Shown here: piece by piece, positions 9,951 through 20,900 of the stretch | Layout: each line of letters opens with the position of its first letter | Position numbering within the stretch: the first letter of the stretch is position 1 | From: Anaeromyxobacter paludicola | Lineage (GTDB): Bacteria > Myxococcota > Myxococcia > Myxococcales > Anaeromyxobacteraceae | Direction: 5' to 3' | DNA: 64,000 nt | Assembly (NCBI RefSeq): GCF_023169965.1 | Contig: NZ_AP025592.1 | Coordinates: forward strand, 4,154,001 to 4,218,000 | Notes under the pieces: model-generated | The model's database searches: none | Told to the model about the DNA's origin: nothing | The model's input: only the letters and a program-made list of their open reading frames with translations | Position numbers and translations under genes: made by a program

Positions 9951-10819
9951 CCGCCCGGCTCCCGCCCGGCCTCGCCGGCCGGCTCGCCGCGGCGGCGCTC
10001 GTGGCCGCCCTGGCGCTCCCGGCGCGGGCGTCGGCCGCCAAGGACCCCACCGAGGCCGACGACGCCGCCGACGCCGCCACCCCCGACATCCTGCGCGGCG
10101 TGGAGGTGGAGGAGCGGCTCGGCGCCAGCGTCCCGCTCGACGCCCGCTTCGTCGCCGCCGACGGCCGCCCGCTCCGGCTCGGCGACCTGCTCGGCCGCGG
10201 GCGCCCGGTGATCCTCACGCTCGTCTACTACAACTGCCCCATGCTCTGCGGGCTGGTGCTGGGCGGCCAGGCGCGGGCGATGCGCCAGACCGGCCTCGAG
10301 CTCGGCAAGGACTTCGACGCGGTCACGGTGAGCTTCGATCCGCGCGAGGGGCCCGCGCTCGCCGCGGAGCGGCAGTCCGGGTACCTCCAGGCGACCGGCA
10401 AGCCCGACGCCCGCGCGAGCTGGGCCTTCCTCACCGGCCAGGAGCCGGACATCCGGGTCCTCGCCGACGCGGTCGGCTTCCACTACAAGTACGACGCCGC
10501 GACGAAGCAGTTCGCGCACGCCGCCGCCATCTTCGTGCTGACGCCGGAGGGCAAGGTGTCGCGCTACCTGTACGGCATCGACTTCCCGCCGCGCGACCTC
10601 CGGCTGGCGCTGGTCGAGGCGGGCGGCGGCCGGGTGGGGACGAGCTTCGACAAGGTGCTGCTCACCTGCTACCGCTACGACGCCACCGGGCGGCGGTACA
10701 CCCCCTACGTGTTCGGCTTCATCCGCGCCGGCGGCCTGCTCGTCTTCGCCGCGCTCGCGACCACGCTCGCCGTCTTCTGGCGGCGCGAGGCCCGGAAGCT
10801 CCACGGGAGGCACGCGTGA
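9947..10819 (+). CDS. Sco1/SenC family copper chaperone for the CuA site
   Basis: 290 aa, GTG start inside the preceding stop. An N-terminal signal segment (about 8-30) leads to a thioredoxin-like domain with YYNCPMLCG: Cys97 and Cys101 are the copper ligands, and the later His in FAHAAAIFVLTPEG is the third. A C-terminal membrane helix (about 258-277) gives an anchor at both ends or after signal removal. Sco proteins deliver copper to CuA of cytochrome oxidase subunit II, whose gene follows with a 4-bp overlap. Confidence 0.94.
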   Translation: MTARLPPGLAGRLAAAALVAALALPARASAAKDPTEADDAADAATPDILRGVEVEERLGASVPLDARFVAADGRPLRLGDLLGRGRPVILTLVYYNCPMLCGLVLGGQARAMRQTGLELGKDFDAVTVSFDPREGPALAAERQSGYLQATGKPDARASWAFLTGQEPDIRVLADAVGFHYKYDAATKQFAHAAAIFVLTPEGKVSRYLYGIDFPPRDLRLALVEAGGGRVGTSFDKVLLTCYRYDATGRRYTPYVFGFIRAGGLLVFAALATTLAVFWRREARKLHGRHA

Positions 10820-11845
10820 ACGAGCTCATGCGCCGGATGCTGTTCCTCCCCGAGCAGGCGTCCCAGTACGCCCGCGACGTGGACCACCTGCACTACTTCG
10901 TCATCACCACCACCATGATCGCCGCCTTCGGCGTGGCGATCACCGCGCTCGGCTTCTTCGTGCGGTACCGCCGCCGCTCCGAGTCGCAGACCACCCCGGT
11001 GGTGAACCCCAAGCCCATCCACGAGGTGCTCTTCATCGGCGTGCCGCTCTCCTTCTTCCTGCTCTGGTTCGCCATCGGCTTCCCGCAGTTCGTGCGGCTG
11101 CAGACGCCGCCCAAGGACTCGATGGACGTCTACGTCCAGGCCAAGAAGTGGATGTGGAAGTTCTCCTACGCCGGCGGGCCGAACGGCATCGACGTGCTGC
11201 ACGTGCCGGCCGGGCGCCCGGTGCGGCTCCTCATGACGAGCCGCGACGTGATCCACTCCTTCTTCGTGCCGGCGCTCCGGCTGAAGCAGGACGTGCTCCC
11301 GGGCCGGTACTCGCAGACCTGGTTCAACGCCGACAAGCCCGGCCGCTACGAGCTCTTCTGCGCCGAGTACTGCGGCATGGGCCACTCGGCCATGCTCGGC
11401 GAGATCGTGGTCATGCCGCCGGCCGAGTTCGACGCCTGGCTCGCCGACGCCCGGCGCTCCGGCTCGCCGGCGCAGGACGCCGCCATGACCGAGGAGGACC
11501 GGACCGATCCCCGGCAGAGCCTGCCGGAGCAGGGGCGGCGCCTCGCCGCCGAGTACGGCTGCCTCAAGTGCCACAGCGTGGACGGCACCCGGCACATCGG
11601 CCCGACCTGGCTCGACCTCTACAAGAAGACCGAGCGGCTCGAGGGCGGCAAGGAGGTGGTCGCCGACGAGGGCTACCTCACCGAGTCGATGATGGATCCC
11701 CGCGCCAAGATCGTGGCCGGGTACCAGGCGGTGATGCCGACGTACCAGGGGAAGATCCCGGCGCCGGAGATCGCCGCCATCGTCGAGTTCATCAAGTCGC
11801 TGCGGACGGACGCCGTGAGGGTGGAGCCGTCGAAGGGCCCGGTCT

Positions 11846-11865
<20 letters not shown>
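10816..11865 (+). CDS. coxB: Cytochrome c oxidase subunit II with C-terminal cytochrome c domain (caa3 type)
   Basis: 349 aa. Two membrane helices (about 28-50 and 70-92) precede the cupredoxin domain with CuA ligands His147, Cys182, Cys186, His190 and Met193 in FCAEYCGMGHSAM. A fused class I cytochrome c follows, with heme site CLKCH (249-253) and probable Met307 ligand. This is the caa3 arrangement, where the fused heme receives electrons directly from the reductase complex. The GTG start overlaps sco by 4 bp and the 3' end overlaps coxA by 20 bp. Confidence 0.96.
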
Positions 11866-13496
<1,631 letters not shown>

Positions 13497-13504
<8 letters not shown>

Positions 13505-14150
13505 GGCCACCACGCCCGCGATCGAGCCGCCGCTCGCGCACCACTTCGTCTCGATGAGGCAGCAGACCGAGGCCGCGCGCCTCGGGATGTGGCTCTTCCT
13601 GGTGAGCGAGGTGCTGCTCTTCACCGGCCTCTTCACCGCCTACGCGGTGTACCGGTTCCTCTACCCGACCGTGTTCGAGGAGGCGAGCCGCAAGGGCGTG
13701 GAGCTCTGGGCCGGCACCACCAACACCTTCGTCCTCATCACCTCGTCGCTGACGGTGGCGCTCGGCTACCACTTCGCCAAGGAGGGGCGGGGCAAGCTCG
13801 CGGCGGCGCTGCTCGCGGTCTCGCTCGCCCTCGGCTTCGTGTTCCTCGGCATCAAGGCCATCGAGTACACGAACCACTTCCACGAGGGGCAGCTGCCCGG
13901 GAAGTTCTACCACTTCGCCGAGGTGCAGGGCCCCGGCGCGAGCATGTTCTTCACCCTCTACTTCATCATGACCGGCCTGCACGGCGCGCACGTGGTGGTG
14001 GGCATGACGGTGCTCGCGATCATGGCGGTGCGGGCCTGGCGGGAGGAGTTCGGGCCGGTGCACTTCGCGCCCATCGAGCTCGCCGGCCTCTACTGGCACC
14101 TCGTGGACCTCATCTGGATCTTCCTCTACCCGCTGCTCTACCTCATCTGA
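13497..14150 (+). CDS. coxC: Cytochrome c oxidase subunit III
   Basis: 217 aa with about five membrane helices, the short bacterial form that lacks the first two helices of the mitochondrial type. The start of helix 1 ([19 protein letters not shown]) and the last block ([18 protein letters not shown]) are typical. The internal [11 protein letters not shown] and [11 protein letters not shown] segments are also standard for caa3 operons. It overlaps the end of coxA by 8 bp. Confidence 0.95.
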
Positions 14151-14165
14151 TCGGAGCGACCCGGC

Positions 14166-14597
14166 ATGGCCCACGGCGAGAACGCGGCAGGGTTCGAGGA
14201 GCACCACGGCACCGGGCGCTACGTCGCGGTCTGGGTGGCGCTCTGCGTGCTCACCGTCGCCACCTTCCTGACCTCGCGGCTGGCGCTCGGCCCGCCGTGG
14301 CACCTGCTGGTGGCGATGGCCATCGCGGGCGGGAAGGCGACGCTGGTGGCGCTCTTCTTCATGCACCTGTGGGATCAACCCGGGGCGAACCGGCTGGTCT
14401 TCGTCACCTCGCTCGCGTTCGTGGCGCTCCTCATCGGCCTCACCGTGCTCGACAACGCCACCCGCTTCCCGCTCACCAACCCGCCGCACGAGCAGACCCT
14501 CCGCTTCCAGCCGCCGGGCGAGGAGCCCCACGTGCAGGAGGGCGAGCGGGGCCAGGGGCGCCCCGGCGCCATCGGCCGCCCCGCCGCCGAGCACTGA
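14166..14597 (+). CDS. Cytochrome c oxidase subunit IV (prokaryotic caa3 type)
   Basis: 143 aa with three membrane helices (about 18-38, 46-68, 76-96) and the family segment GGKATLVALFFMHLWDQPG. The C-terminal 45 residues are polar, rich in Pro, Glu and Gly, and longer than usual. This small subunit stabilises the oxidase and has no cofactor. It ends the act-sco-cox operon; no clear terminator follows, but the next gene appears to have its own promoter. Confidence 0.9.
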   Translation: MAHGENAAGFEEHHGTGRYVAVWVALCVLTVATFLTSRLALGPPWHLLVAMAIAGGKATLVALFFMHLWDQPGANRLVFVTSLAFVALLIGLTVLDNATRFPLTNPPHEQTLRFQPPGEEPHVQEGERGQGRPGAIGRPAAEH

Positions 14598-14608
14598 GCA
14601 ACCTTCCG

Positions 14609-14637
14609 TTGACCTGCCGCGCCCGCGTCCCCACCTT
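14609..14637 (+). promoter_or_regulatory. Candidate promoter for the ASRT-family gene, probably leaderless
   Basis: TTGACC (14609-14614), a 17-nt spacer and CACCTT (14632-14637) form a sigma70-like pair. The ATG at 14644 is exactly 7 nt after the last T of the hexamer, where transcription should start. No Shine-Dalgarno sequence precedes the ATG. The -35 is good and the -10 weak. Confidence 0.4.
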
Positions 14638-14643
14638 CCAGGC

Positions 14644-15036
14644 ATGGGGGACGGCGAGGACGCGGGCGCGATCGGGCGCCGCCGCTGGGCCATCGCCGAG
14701 GGGTACATCCCGCCCTTCTCGAGCGGCAAGGTGGGGCGGGCCTTCGAGAGCCACGAGACCGCCTGCCTGCTGAACGCCGGCGCGTCCGACGCCCACGTCC
14801 GGATCACGATCTACTTCCCGGACCGCGAGCCGGCCGGCCCGTACCTCGTGACGGTGCCGGCGCGGCGCACGCTGCACCTGCGCTTCAACGACCTCGCGTC
14901 GCCGGCGCCGGTGCCGAGGGGCGCCGACTACGCGAGCGTCCTCGAGTCGGACGTCCCGATCGTCGTGCAGCACACGCGGCTGGACGCCCGGCAGGCCGAG
15001 TCGGCGCTGCTCAGCACGGTCGCGTTCGCGGAGTGA
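14644..15036 (+). CDS. Sensory rhodopsin transducer (ASRT) family protein
   Basis: 130 aa. The sequence closely follows the Anabaena sensory rhodopsin transducer: RRWAIAEGYIPP (about 12-23), SHETACLLNAG, AHVRITIYFPDREPAGPY, TVPARRTLHLRFNDL and the C-terminal VPIVVQHTRLDARQAESALL. The Anabaena protein is a soluble beta-barrel tetramer that interacts with a rhodopsin, but most members occur without one and the family has been proposed to bind small molecules such as sugars. No rhodopsin gene is in this window. Three metabolic enzyme genes follow within 14 to 26 bp, so a role in that pathway is more likely than light sensing here. Confidence 0.92.
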   Translation: MGDGEDAGAIGRRRWAIAEGYIPPFSSGKVGRAFESHETACLLNAGASDAHVRITIYFPDREPAGPYLVTVPARRTLHLRFNDLASPAPVPRGADYASVLESDVPIVVQHTRLDARQAESALLSTVAFAE

Positions 15037-15062
15037 CGCCGCCTCGCGGCGGAGGAGGGGAC

Positions 15063-16844
15063 ATGGCGGCGACGGTGGGCGAGTTCATCCTCGGGCGGCT
15101 GCGGGCCTGGGGCGTCCGGCGCATCTACGGCTACCCGGGCGACGGCATCAACGGCGTGCTCGGCGCCTTCCGCAAGGTCCCGGAGCTCGACTTCGTGCAG
15201 GTCCGGCACGAGGAGATGGCGGCCTTCATGGCCTGCGCCCACGCCAAGTTCACCGGCGAGGTGGGGGTCTGCCTCGCCACCAGCGGCCCCGGGGCCATCC
15301 ACCTCCTGAACGGCCTCTACGACGCCAAGCTCGACCACCAGCCGGTGGTGGCCATCGTCGGCCAGTCGGCGCGCACGGCGCTCGGGGGCGACTACCAGCA
15401 GGAGGTGGACCTCCTCTCGCTCTTCAAGGACGTGGCCAAGGAGTACGTGCAGCAGATGCACGTCCCGGAGCAGGCGCGGCAGCTCGTGGACCGGGCGGTC
15501 CGCATCGCGCTCGCCGAGCGGACCGTCACCTGCATCATCCTGCCGAACGACGTGCAGGAGCTGCCGGTGAAGCCGCCGCCGGAGAAGCACGGCACCGTCC
15601 ACACCGGCATCGGCCAGGGCTGGTCGGCGCCGCGGGTCGTGCCGCGGGAGGAGGACCTGCGCCGGGCGGCCGAGGTGCTCAACGCCGGCCAGCGGGTGGC
15701 GATGCTGGTGGGGGCGGGCGCGCTCCGGGCCAGCGACGAGGTCACGGCGGTGGCCGACGTGCTCGGCGCGGGCGTCGCCAAGGCGCTCCTCGGCAAGGCG
15801 GCGCTGCCCGACGATCTGCCCTGGGTGACGGGCGCCATCGGGCTCCTCGGGACCAAGCCGTCCTGGGACCTGATGATGGAGTGCGACACGCTGCTCATGG
15901 TCGGCTCCTCCTTCCCGTACTCCGAGTTCCTGCCGCCCGAGGGGCAGGCGCGCGGCGTCCAGGTGGACCTCGACGGCCGGATGCTCTCCATCCGCTACCC
16001 GATGGAGGTGAACCTGGCCGGCGACAGCGCCGAGACGCTCCGGGCGCTCCTGCCGCTCCTGCGGCGCAAGGAGGACCGCTCCTGGCGCGCGAAGATCGAG
16101 CGGGAGGTGGCGCGCTGGTGGAAGGTGCTCGAGGCCCGGGCCATGAACCCGGCCCACCCCATCAACCCGCAGCGGGTCTACTGGGAGCTCTCGCGCCGCC
16201 TGCCGGCGAACGCCATCCTCTCGGCCGACTCCGGCTCGTCGGCCAACTGGTACGCCCGCGACGTCCGGATCCAGCGGGGCATGATGGCCTCGCTCTCCGG
16301 CAACCTCGCCACCATGGGCCCGGGCGTGCCGTACGCCATCGGCGCCAAGTTCGCCTTCCCCGACCGGCCGGTCCTCGCGCTGGTGGGCGACGGCGCCATG
16401 CAGATGAACGGCAACGAGGAGCTCATCACCATCTCCAAGTACTGGAAGGAGTGGCGCGACCCCCGGCTGGTGGTCCTGGTCCTCAACAACCGCGACCTCA
16501 ACCAGGTGACCTGGGAGCAGCGGGTCATGGAGGGCGATCCCAAGTTCCAGGCCTCGCAGGACCTGCCCGACTTCCCCTACGCGCGCTACGCCGAGTCGAT
16601 CGGGCTCGCCGGGCTGCGGATGGAGACGGCGGACGACGTGGGGCGGGTCTGGGACCAGGCGCTCGCCGCCGACCGGCCCTGCGTGGTCGAGGCGATCACC
16701 GATCCCGAGGTGCCGCCGCTCCCGCCCCACATCACCTTCGAGCAGATGAAGGGGTTCATGGGCGCCATCGCCCGGGGCGATCCCGACCGGGCGGCCTTCA
16801 TCCGGCAGGCCTGGAAGGACATGCTGAAGAGCTGGACGGCGTGA
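15063..16844 (+). CDS. Thiamine-diphosphate-dependent enzyme, pyruvate oxidase/acetolactate synthase family
   Basis: 593 aa from the ATG at 15063, chosen because GGAGGAGGGG lies just before it; an upstream GTG at 15033 lacks this. The N-terminal PYR domain has GYPGDGING and the catalytic Glu50 in VRHEEMAAFMA. A central Rossmann domain (about 190-330) precedes the PP domain with GDGAMQMNGNEEL and a downstream NN pair, the metal/ThDP motif. The family decarboxylates a 2-oxo acid; the exact acceptor cannot be read from sequence. It is close to proteins usually annotated as pyruvate oxidase-like. It shares 1 bp with the next gene, so the two are coupled. Confidence 0.85.
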   Translation: MAATVGEFILGRLRAWGVRRIYGYPGDGINGVLGAFRKVPELDFVQVRHEEMAAFMACAHAKFTGEVGVCLATSGPGAIHLLNGLYDAKLDHQPVVAIVGQSARTALGGDYQQEVDLLSLFKDVAKEYVQQMHVPEQARQLVDRAVRIALAERTVTCIILPNDVQELPVKPPPEKHGTVHTGIGQGWSAPRVVPREEDLRRAAEVLNAGQRVAMLVGAGALRASDEVTAVADVLGAGVAKALLGKAALPDDLPWVTGAIGLLGTKPSWDLMMECDTLLMVGSSFPYSEFLPPEGQARGVQVDLDGRMLSIRYPMEVNLAGDSAETLRALLPLLRRKEDRSWRAKIEREVARWWKVLEARAMNPAHPINPQRVYWELSRRLPANAILSADSGSSANWYARDVRIQRGMMASLSGNLATMGPGVPYAIGAKFAFPDRPVLALVGDGAMQMNGNEELITISKYWKEWRDPRLVVLVLNNRDLNQVTWEQRVMEGDPKFQASQDLPDFPYARYAESIGLAGLRMETADDVGRVWDQALAADRPCVVEAITDPEVPPLPPHITFEQMKGFMGAIARGDPDRAAFIRQAWKDMLKSWTA

Positions 16845-17950
16845 TGCCGGGGGGGACGGCGGCGCGGGTGGAGGGGGTGGAGGTCTCGGCCTTCACCGTG
16901 CCCACCCGCACCCCGGAGTCGGACGGCACGCTCGAGTGGAAGGCGACCACGCTGGTCTGGGTCGAGGCGCGCGGGGGAGGGGAGCTTGGCGCCGGCTACT
17001 CCTACGCCGACACCGCCACGGCGCGGCTCGTCCACGACCTCCTCGCGCCCCTCGTCGCCGGGCGCGACGCCCTCGACGTCCCCGGCGCCTGGGCGGCGAT
17101 GGTCCGCGCCATCCGCAACCTGGGCCGGCCGGGCGTCTCGTCGATGGCCATCTCGGCGGTGGACGCGGCGCTCTGGGATCTGAAGGCGAAGCTCCTCGGG
17201 CTGCCGCTGGCGCGCCTGCTCGGGATGGTCCGGCCCGCCATCCCGGCCTACGGCAGCGGCGGCTTCACCTCCTACGGCGAGGCCGAGCTCCGGGAGCAGC
17301 TCGGGGGCTGGGCCGCCGAGGGGCTGCGGCGGGTGAAGATGAAGGTGGGGCGCGACCCGGCGGCCGATCCGGCGCGGGTGCGGGCGGCGCGCGAGGCGGT
17401 GGGGCCCGAGGTGGCGCTCTTCGTGGACGCCAACGGCGCCTACCGGCGCAAGCAGGCGCTGCGGCTCGCCGAGCGCTTCGCCGCCGAGGGCGTCTCCTGG
17501 TTCGAGGAGCCCGTCAGCTCCGACGACCTCGAGGGGCTGCGCCTGCTGCGCGACCGCGCCCCGGCCGGCATGGAGGTGGCCGCCGGCGAGTACGGCTACG
17601 ACTCCTGGTACTTCCTGCGCATGCTGAAGGCCGGGGCGGTGGACGCCCTCCAGGCCGACGCCACCCGCTGCGCCGGCATCACCGGCTTCCTCGAGGCGGG
17701 CGCGCTCGCCGCCGCCTTCGGCGTGCCGCTCTCGAGCCACTGCGCCCCCTCGCTCCACGTGGCGCCGCTGTGCGCGCTCCGGGCCGCCGTGCACGCCGAG
17801 TACTTCTTCGACCACGTGCGGCTCGAGGGGATGCTGCTCGACGGCGCGGCCCGCGCCGTGGACGGCGCGCTCGCGCCCGACCTCTCCCGCCCCGGCCTCG
17901 GGATCGCCCTCAAGGCGGCCGACGCCGAGCGGTTCCGAGCCCCCTTCTAG
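16844..17950 (+). CDS. Enolase-superfamily enzyme, mandelate racemase/muconate-lactonizing family
   Basis: 368 aa. After the capping domain (about 1-125) comes the barrel with RRVKMKVGRD (KxK catalytic lysines, about 165-168), LFVDANGAY (metal Asp), WFEEPVS (metal Glu) and VAAGEYGY (metal Glu). The late SSHCAPSLH segment carries a His in the place of the general base seen in the mandelate racemase subgroup. Such enzymes remove a proton alpha to a carboxylate, usually dehydrating or epimerising sugar acids. The substrate is not predictable here. The ATG overlaps the preceding stop by 1 bp and the next gene starts 13 bp on. Confidence 0.9.
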   Translation: MPGGTAARVEGVEVSAFTVPTRTPESDGTLEWKATTLVWVEARGGGELGAGYSYADTATARLVHDLLAPLVAGRDALDVPGAWAAMVRAIRNLGRPGVSSMAISAVDAALWDLKAKLLGLPLARLLGMVRPAIPAYGSGGFTSYGEAELREQLGGWAAEGLRRVKMKVGRDPAADPARVRAAREAVGPEVALFVDANGAYRRKQALRLAERFAAEGVSWFEEPVSSDDLEGLRLLRDRAPAGMEVAAGEYGYDSWYFLRMLKAGAVDALQADATRCAGITGFLEAGALAAAFGVPLSSHCAPSLHVAPLCALRAAVHAEYFFDHVRLEGMLLDGAARAVDGALAPDLSRPGLGIALKAADAERFRAPF

Positions 17951-17963
17951 AAAGGACCACCCC

Positions 17964-20900
17964 GTGAACCCGCTCGAGCCCCTCGCCCCGCACCGCGTCC
18001 TCCTCCCCGGCCTCGGCCCCGCCGCCGTCCCCGAGGCCCGGGCGCTCGAGGAGGCGCGTGCGCGGCCGGGCGAGTGGGTCACCTCCGAGGCGGCCCGCGC
18101 GCTCGAGGCCGACCTGCGGCGGGTCGTCGCGGGCGAGGTCCGCTTCGACGCCGGCAGCCGCGCCCTCTACGCCACCGACGGCTCCAACTACCGGCAGGTG
18201 CCCATCGGCGTGGTGGTGCCCCGGAGCGAGGAGGACGTGGTGGCCACGATCGCGCTCTGCCGCAGGCACGGGGCGCCGGTGCTCTCGCGCGGCGGGGGCA
18301 CCAGCCTCGCCGGGCAGTGCTGCAACGTGGCGGTGGTGATCGACTTCTCGAAGCACGTGAACCGGCTCCTCGAGCTCGACCCCGCGTCGGGCTTCGCCTG
18401 GGTGGAGCCCGGGCTGGTGCTCGACCGGCTGCGCGACGCCGCCGAGGCCCACCACCTCACCTTCGGCCCCGATCCCTCCACGCACGACCACTGCACCCTC
18501 GGCGGGATGATCGGGAACGACTCCTGCGGCGTCCACTCGGTCATGGCCGGGCGGACCGCCGAGAACGTGCTGGCGCTCGACGTGCTCACCTACGACGGCG
18601 CGCGCTTCGTGGTGGGGCCCACCAGCGACGACGCCTACCAGGAGCTCTCCGATCTGGGCGGCCGGCGCGCCGAGATCCACGCGCGGCTCCGGATGCTGCG
18701 CGACCGCACCGCCGACCTCGTGCGGGCGCGCTACCCGAGGATCGAGCGGCGGGTCTCCGGCTACAACCTCGACGCCCTCCTGCCCGAGAACGGCTTCGAC
18801 GTGGCCCGCGCGCTGGTGGGCAGCGAGGGCACCTGCGTGACGGTGCTCCGGGCCAAGGTGCGGCTCGTCCACAGCCCTCCCTCGCGGGCGCTGCTCGTCC
18901 TCGGCTACCCGAGCGTCTACGAGGCCGGCGACCACGTCCCGGAGCTGCGCCGCTTCGGGCCCATCGGCCTCGAGGGGATCGACGACCGGCTCGTGGAGGA
19001 CATGAAGAAGAAGCGGCTCCACCCGGAGCGGCTGAAGCTGCTCCCCGACGGGAAGGGCTGGCTGCTCGTCGAGTTCGGCGGCGACACGCGCGCGGAGGCG
19101 GAGGAAAAGGCCCACCGCTGCATGGACGCGCTCCGGAAGGCCCGGGGCGCGCCGTCGATGAAGCTCTTCGACGACCGCGCGGAGGAGGCGATCGTCTGGA
19201 AGGTGCGCGAGTCGGGGCTCGGCGCGACCGCCCGCGTCCCGGGCGAGAAGGACACCTGGGAGGGCTGGGAGGACTCGGCGGTCCCGATCGACCGCGTCGG
19301 GCCGTACCTGCGCGACCTGCGGCGGCTCTTCGAGGAGTCGGGCTACGACTGCGCGCTCTACGGCCACTTCGGCCAGGGCTGCATCCACACCCGCATCGAC
19401 TTCGACCTCACCACCCGCGACGGGATCGCCCGCTACCGCCGCTTCGTCGAGCGCGCCGCCGACCTGGTGCTCTCGCACGGCGGCTCGCTCTCGGGCGAGC
19501 ACGGCGACGGCCAGTCCCGCGCCGAGCTGCTCCCGAAGATGTTCGGGCCGGTGCTCGTGGACGCCTTCCGCGAGTTCAAGGCGATCTGGGACCCCGCCGG
19601 CAAGATGAACCCGGGCAAGGTGGTGGACCCGTATCCGCTCGACTCCAACCTGCGGCTCGGCGAGGGGTACCGGGAGCTCGCGCCGCGCACCGCCTTCGCC
19701 TTCGACGCCGACGCGCGGCGCTTCGGCCGGGCCACGGCGCGCTGCGTGGGGGTGGGGGAGTGCCGGCGCGACCACGGCGGCGTGATGTGCCCGTCCTACC
19801 GGGTGACGCGGGAGGAGATGCACTCGACCCGCGGCCGCGCCCACCTCCTCTTCGAGGCGATGGAGGGCGAGCCGCTCCGGGGCGGCTGGCGCGAGCCGGC
19901 GGTGAAGGAGGCCCTCGACCTCTGCCTCGCGTGCAAGGGGTGCAAGAGCGACTGCCCGATGAACGTGGACATGGCGAGCTACAAGGCCGAGTTCCTGTCG
20001 CACTACTACCAGGGGCGGCTCCGGCCGCGGGCCGCCTACGCCATGGGGCTCGTCATGTACTGGGCGCGGCTCGCGTCCTTCGCGCCCTGGCTCGCGAACC
20101 TCGTGGCCGCCGCGCCCGGACTCTCGGCGCTCGCGAAGTGGGCGGGCGGGATCGCCCTGCGCCGGCGGGTGCCGCGCTTCGCCCCGTACACCTTCCGGGA
20201 GTGGTTCCGCGCCCGGCCGCCCGGGCGCGGGGGGACGCCGGTGGTCCTCTTCCCCGACACCTTCAACGACCACTTCCACCCGGAGACGGCCATCGCCGCC
20301 GTCGAGGTGCTCGAGGCGGCCGGCGCCGAGGTGCGCGTCCCGGACCGCTGGCTCTGCTGCGGGCGGCCGCTCTACGACTACGGCCTGCTCGACCGGGCGA
20401 AGGGGCTCCTCGGGGACCTCGTGGACGCGCTCTCGCCGGCCGCCGAGGCCGGGATCCCCATCGTCGGGCTCGAGCCCTCCTGCGTGGCGGTCTTCCGCGA
20501 CGAGCTCGTGGACATGCTCCCCGACGATCCCCGGGCGCGCCGGCTCTCCGAGCAGGTGCTCACGCTCTCCGAGTGGCTGGACCGGCGCGGCGACGCCTGG
20601 ACGCCGCCTAGGCTGCGCGGGCCGGCGGTGATGCAGGGCCACTGCCACCACCACGCGGTGATGGGGCTCGCGCCGGAGGAGCGGGTGGCGAAGGCGGCCG
20701 GGCTCGACGTCACCCTGCTCGACGGCGGCTGCTGCGGGATGGCCGGCTCCTTCGGGTTCGAGGCCGGGGAGCGCTACCGGGTCTCGGTCGCGGCCGGCGA
20801 GCTGGCGGTCCTGCCGGCCGTCCGGAAGGCGCCGCCGGAGGCGCTGGTGCTGGCCGACGGCTTCTCCTGCCGCGAGCAGATCGCGCAGGGGACGCGCCGG

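Noticed and set aside
14644-15036. Light-sensing role for the ASRT-family protein
   Set aside because: No microbial rhodopsin or carotenoid gene is in the window, and the neighbours are metabolic enzymes. Most family members occur without rhodopsins.
15033-15063. GTG start for the ThDP enzyme overlapping the ASRT stop
   Set aside because: The ATG at 15063 has a strong GGAGGAGG site immediately upstream and begins the conserved domain; the ten extra residues are not family-like.
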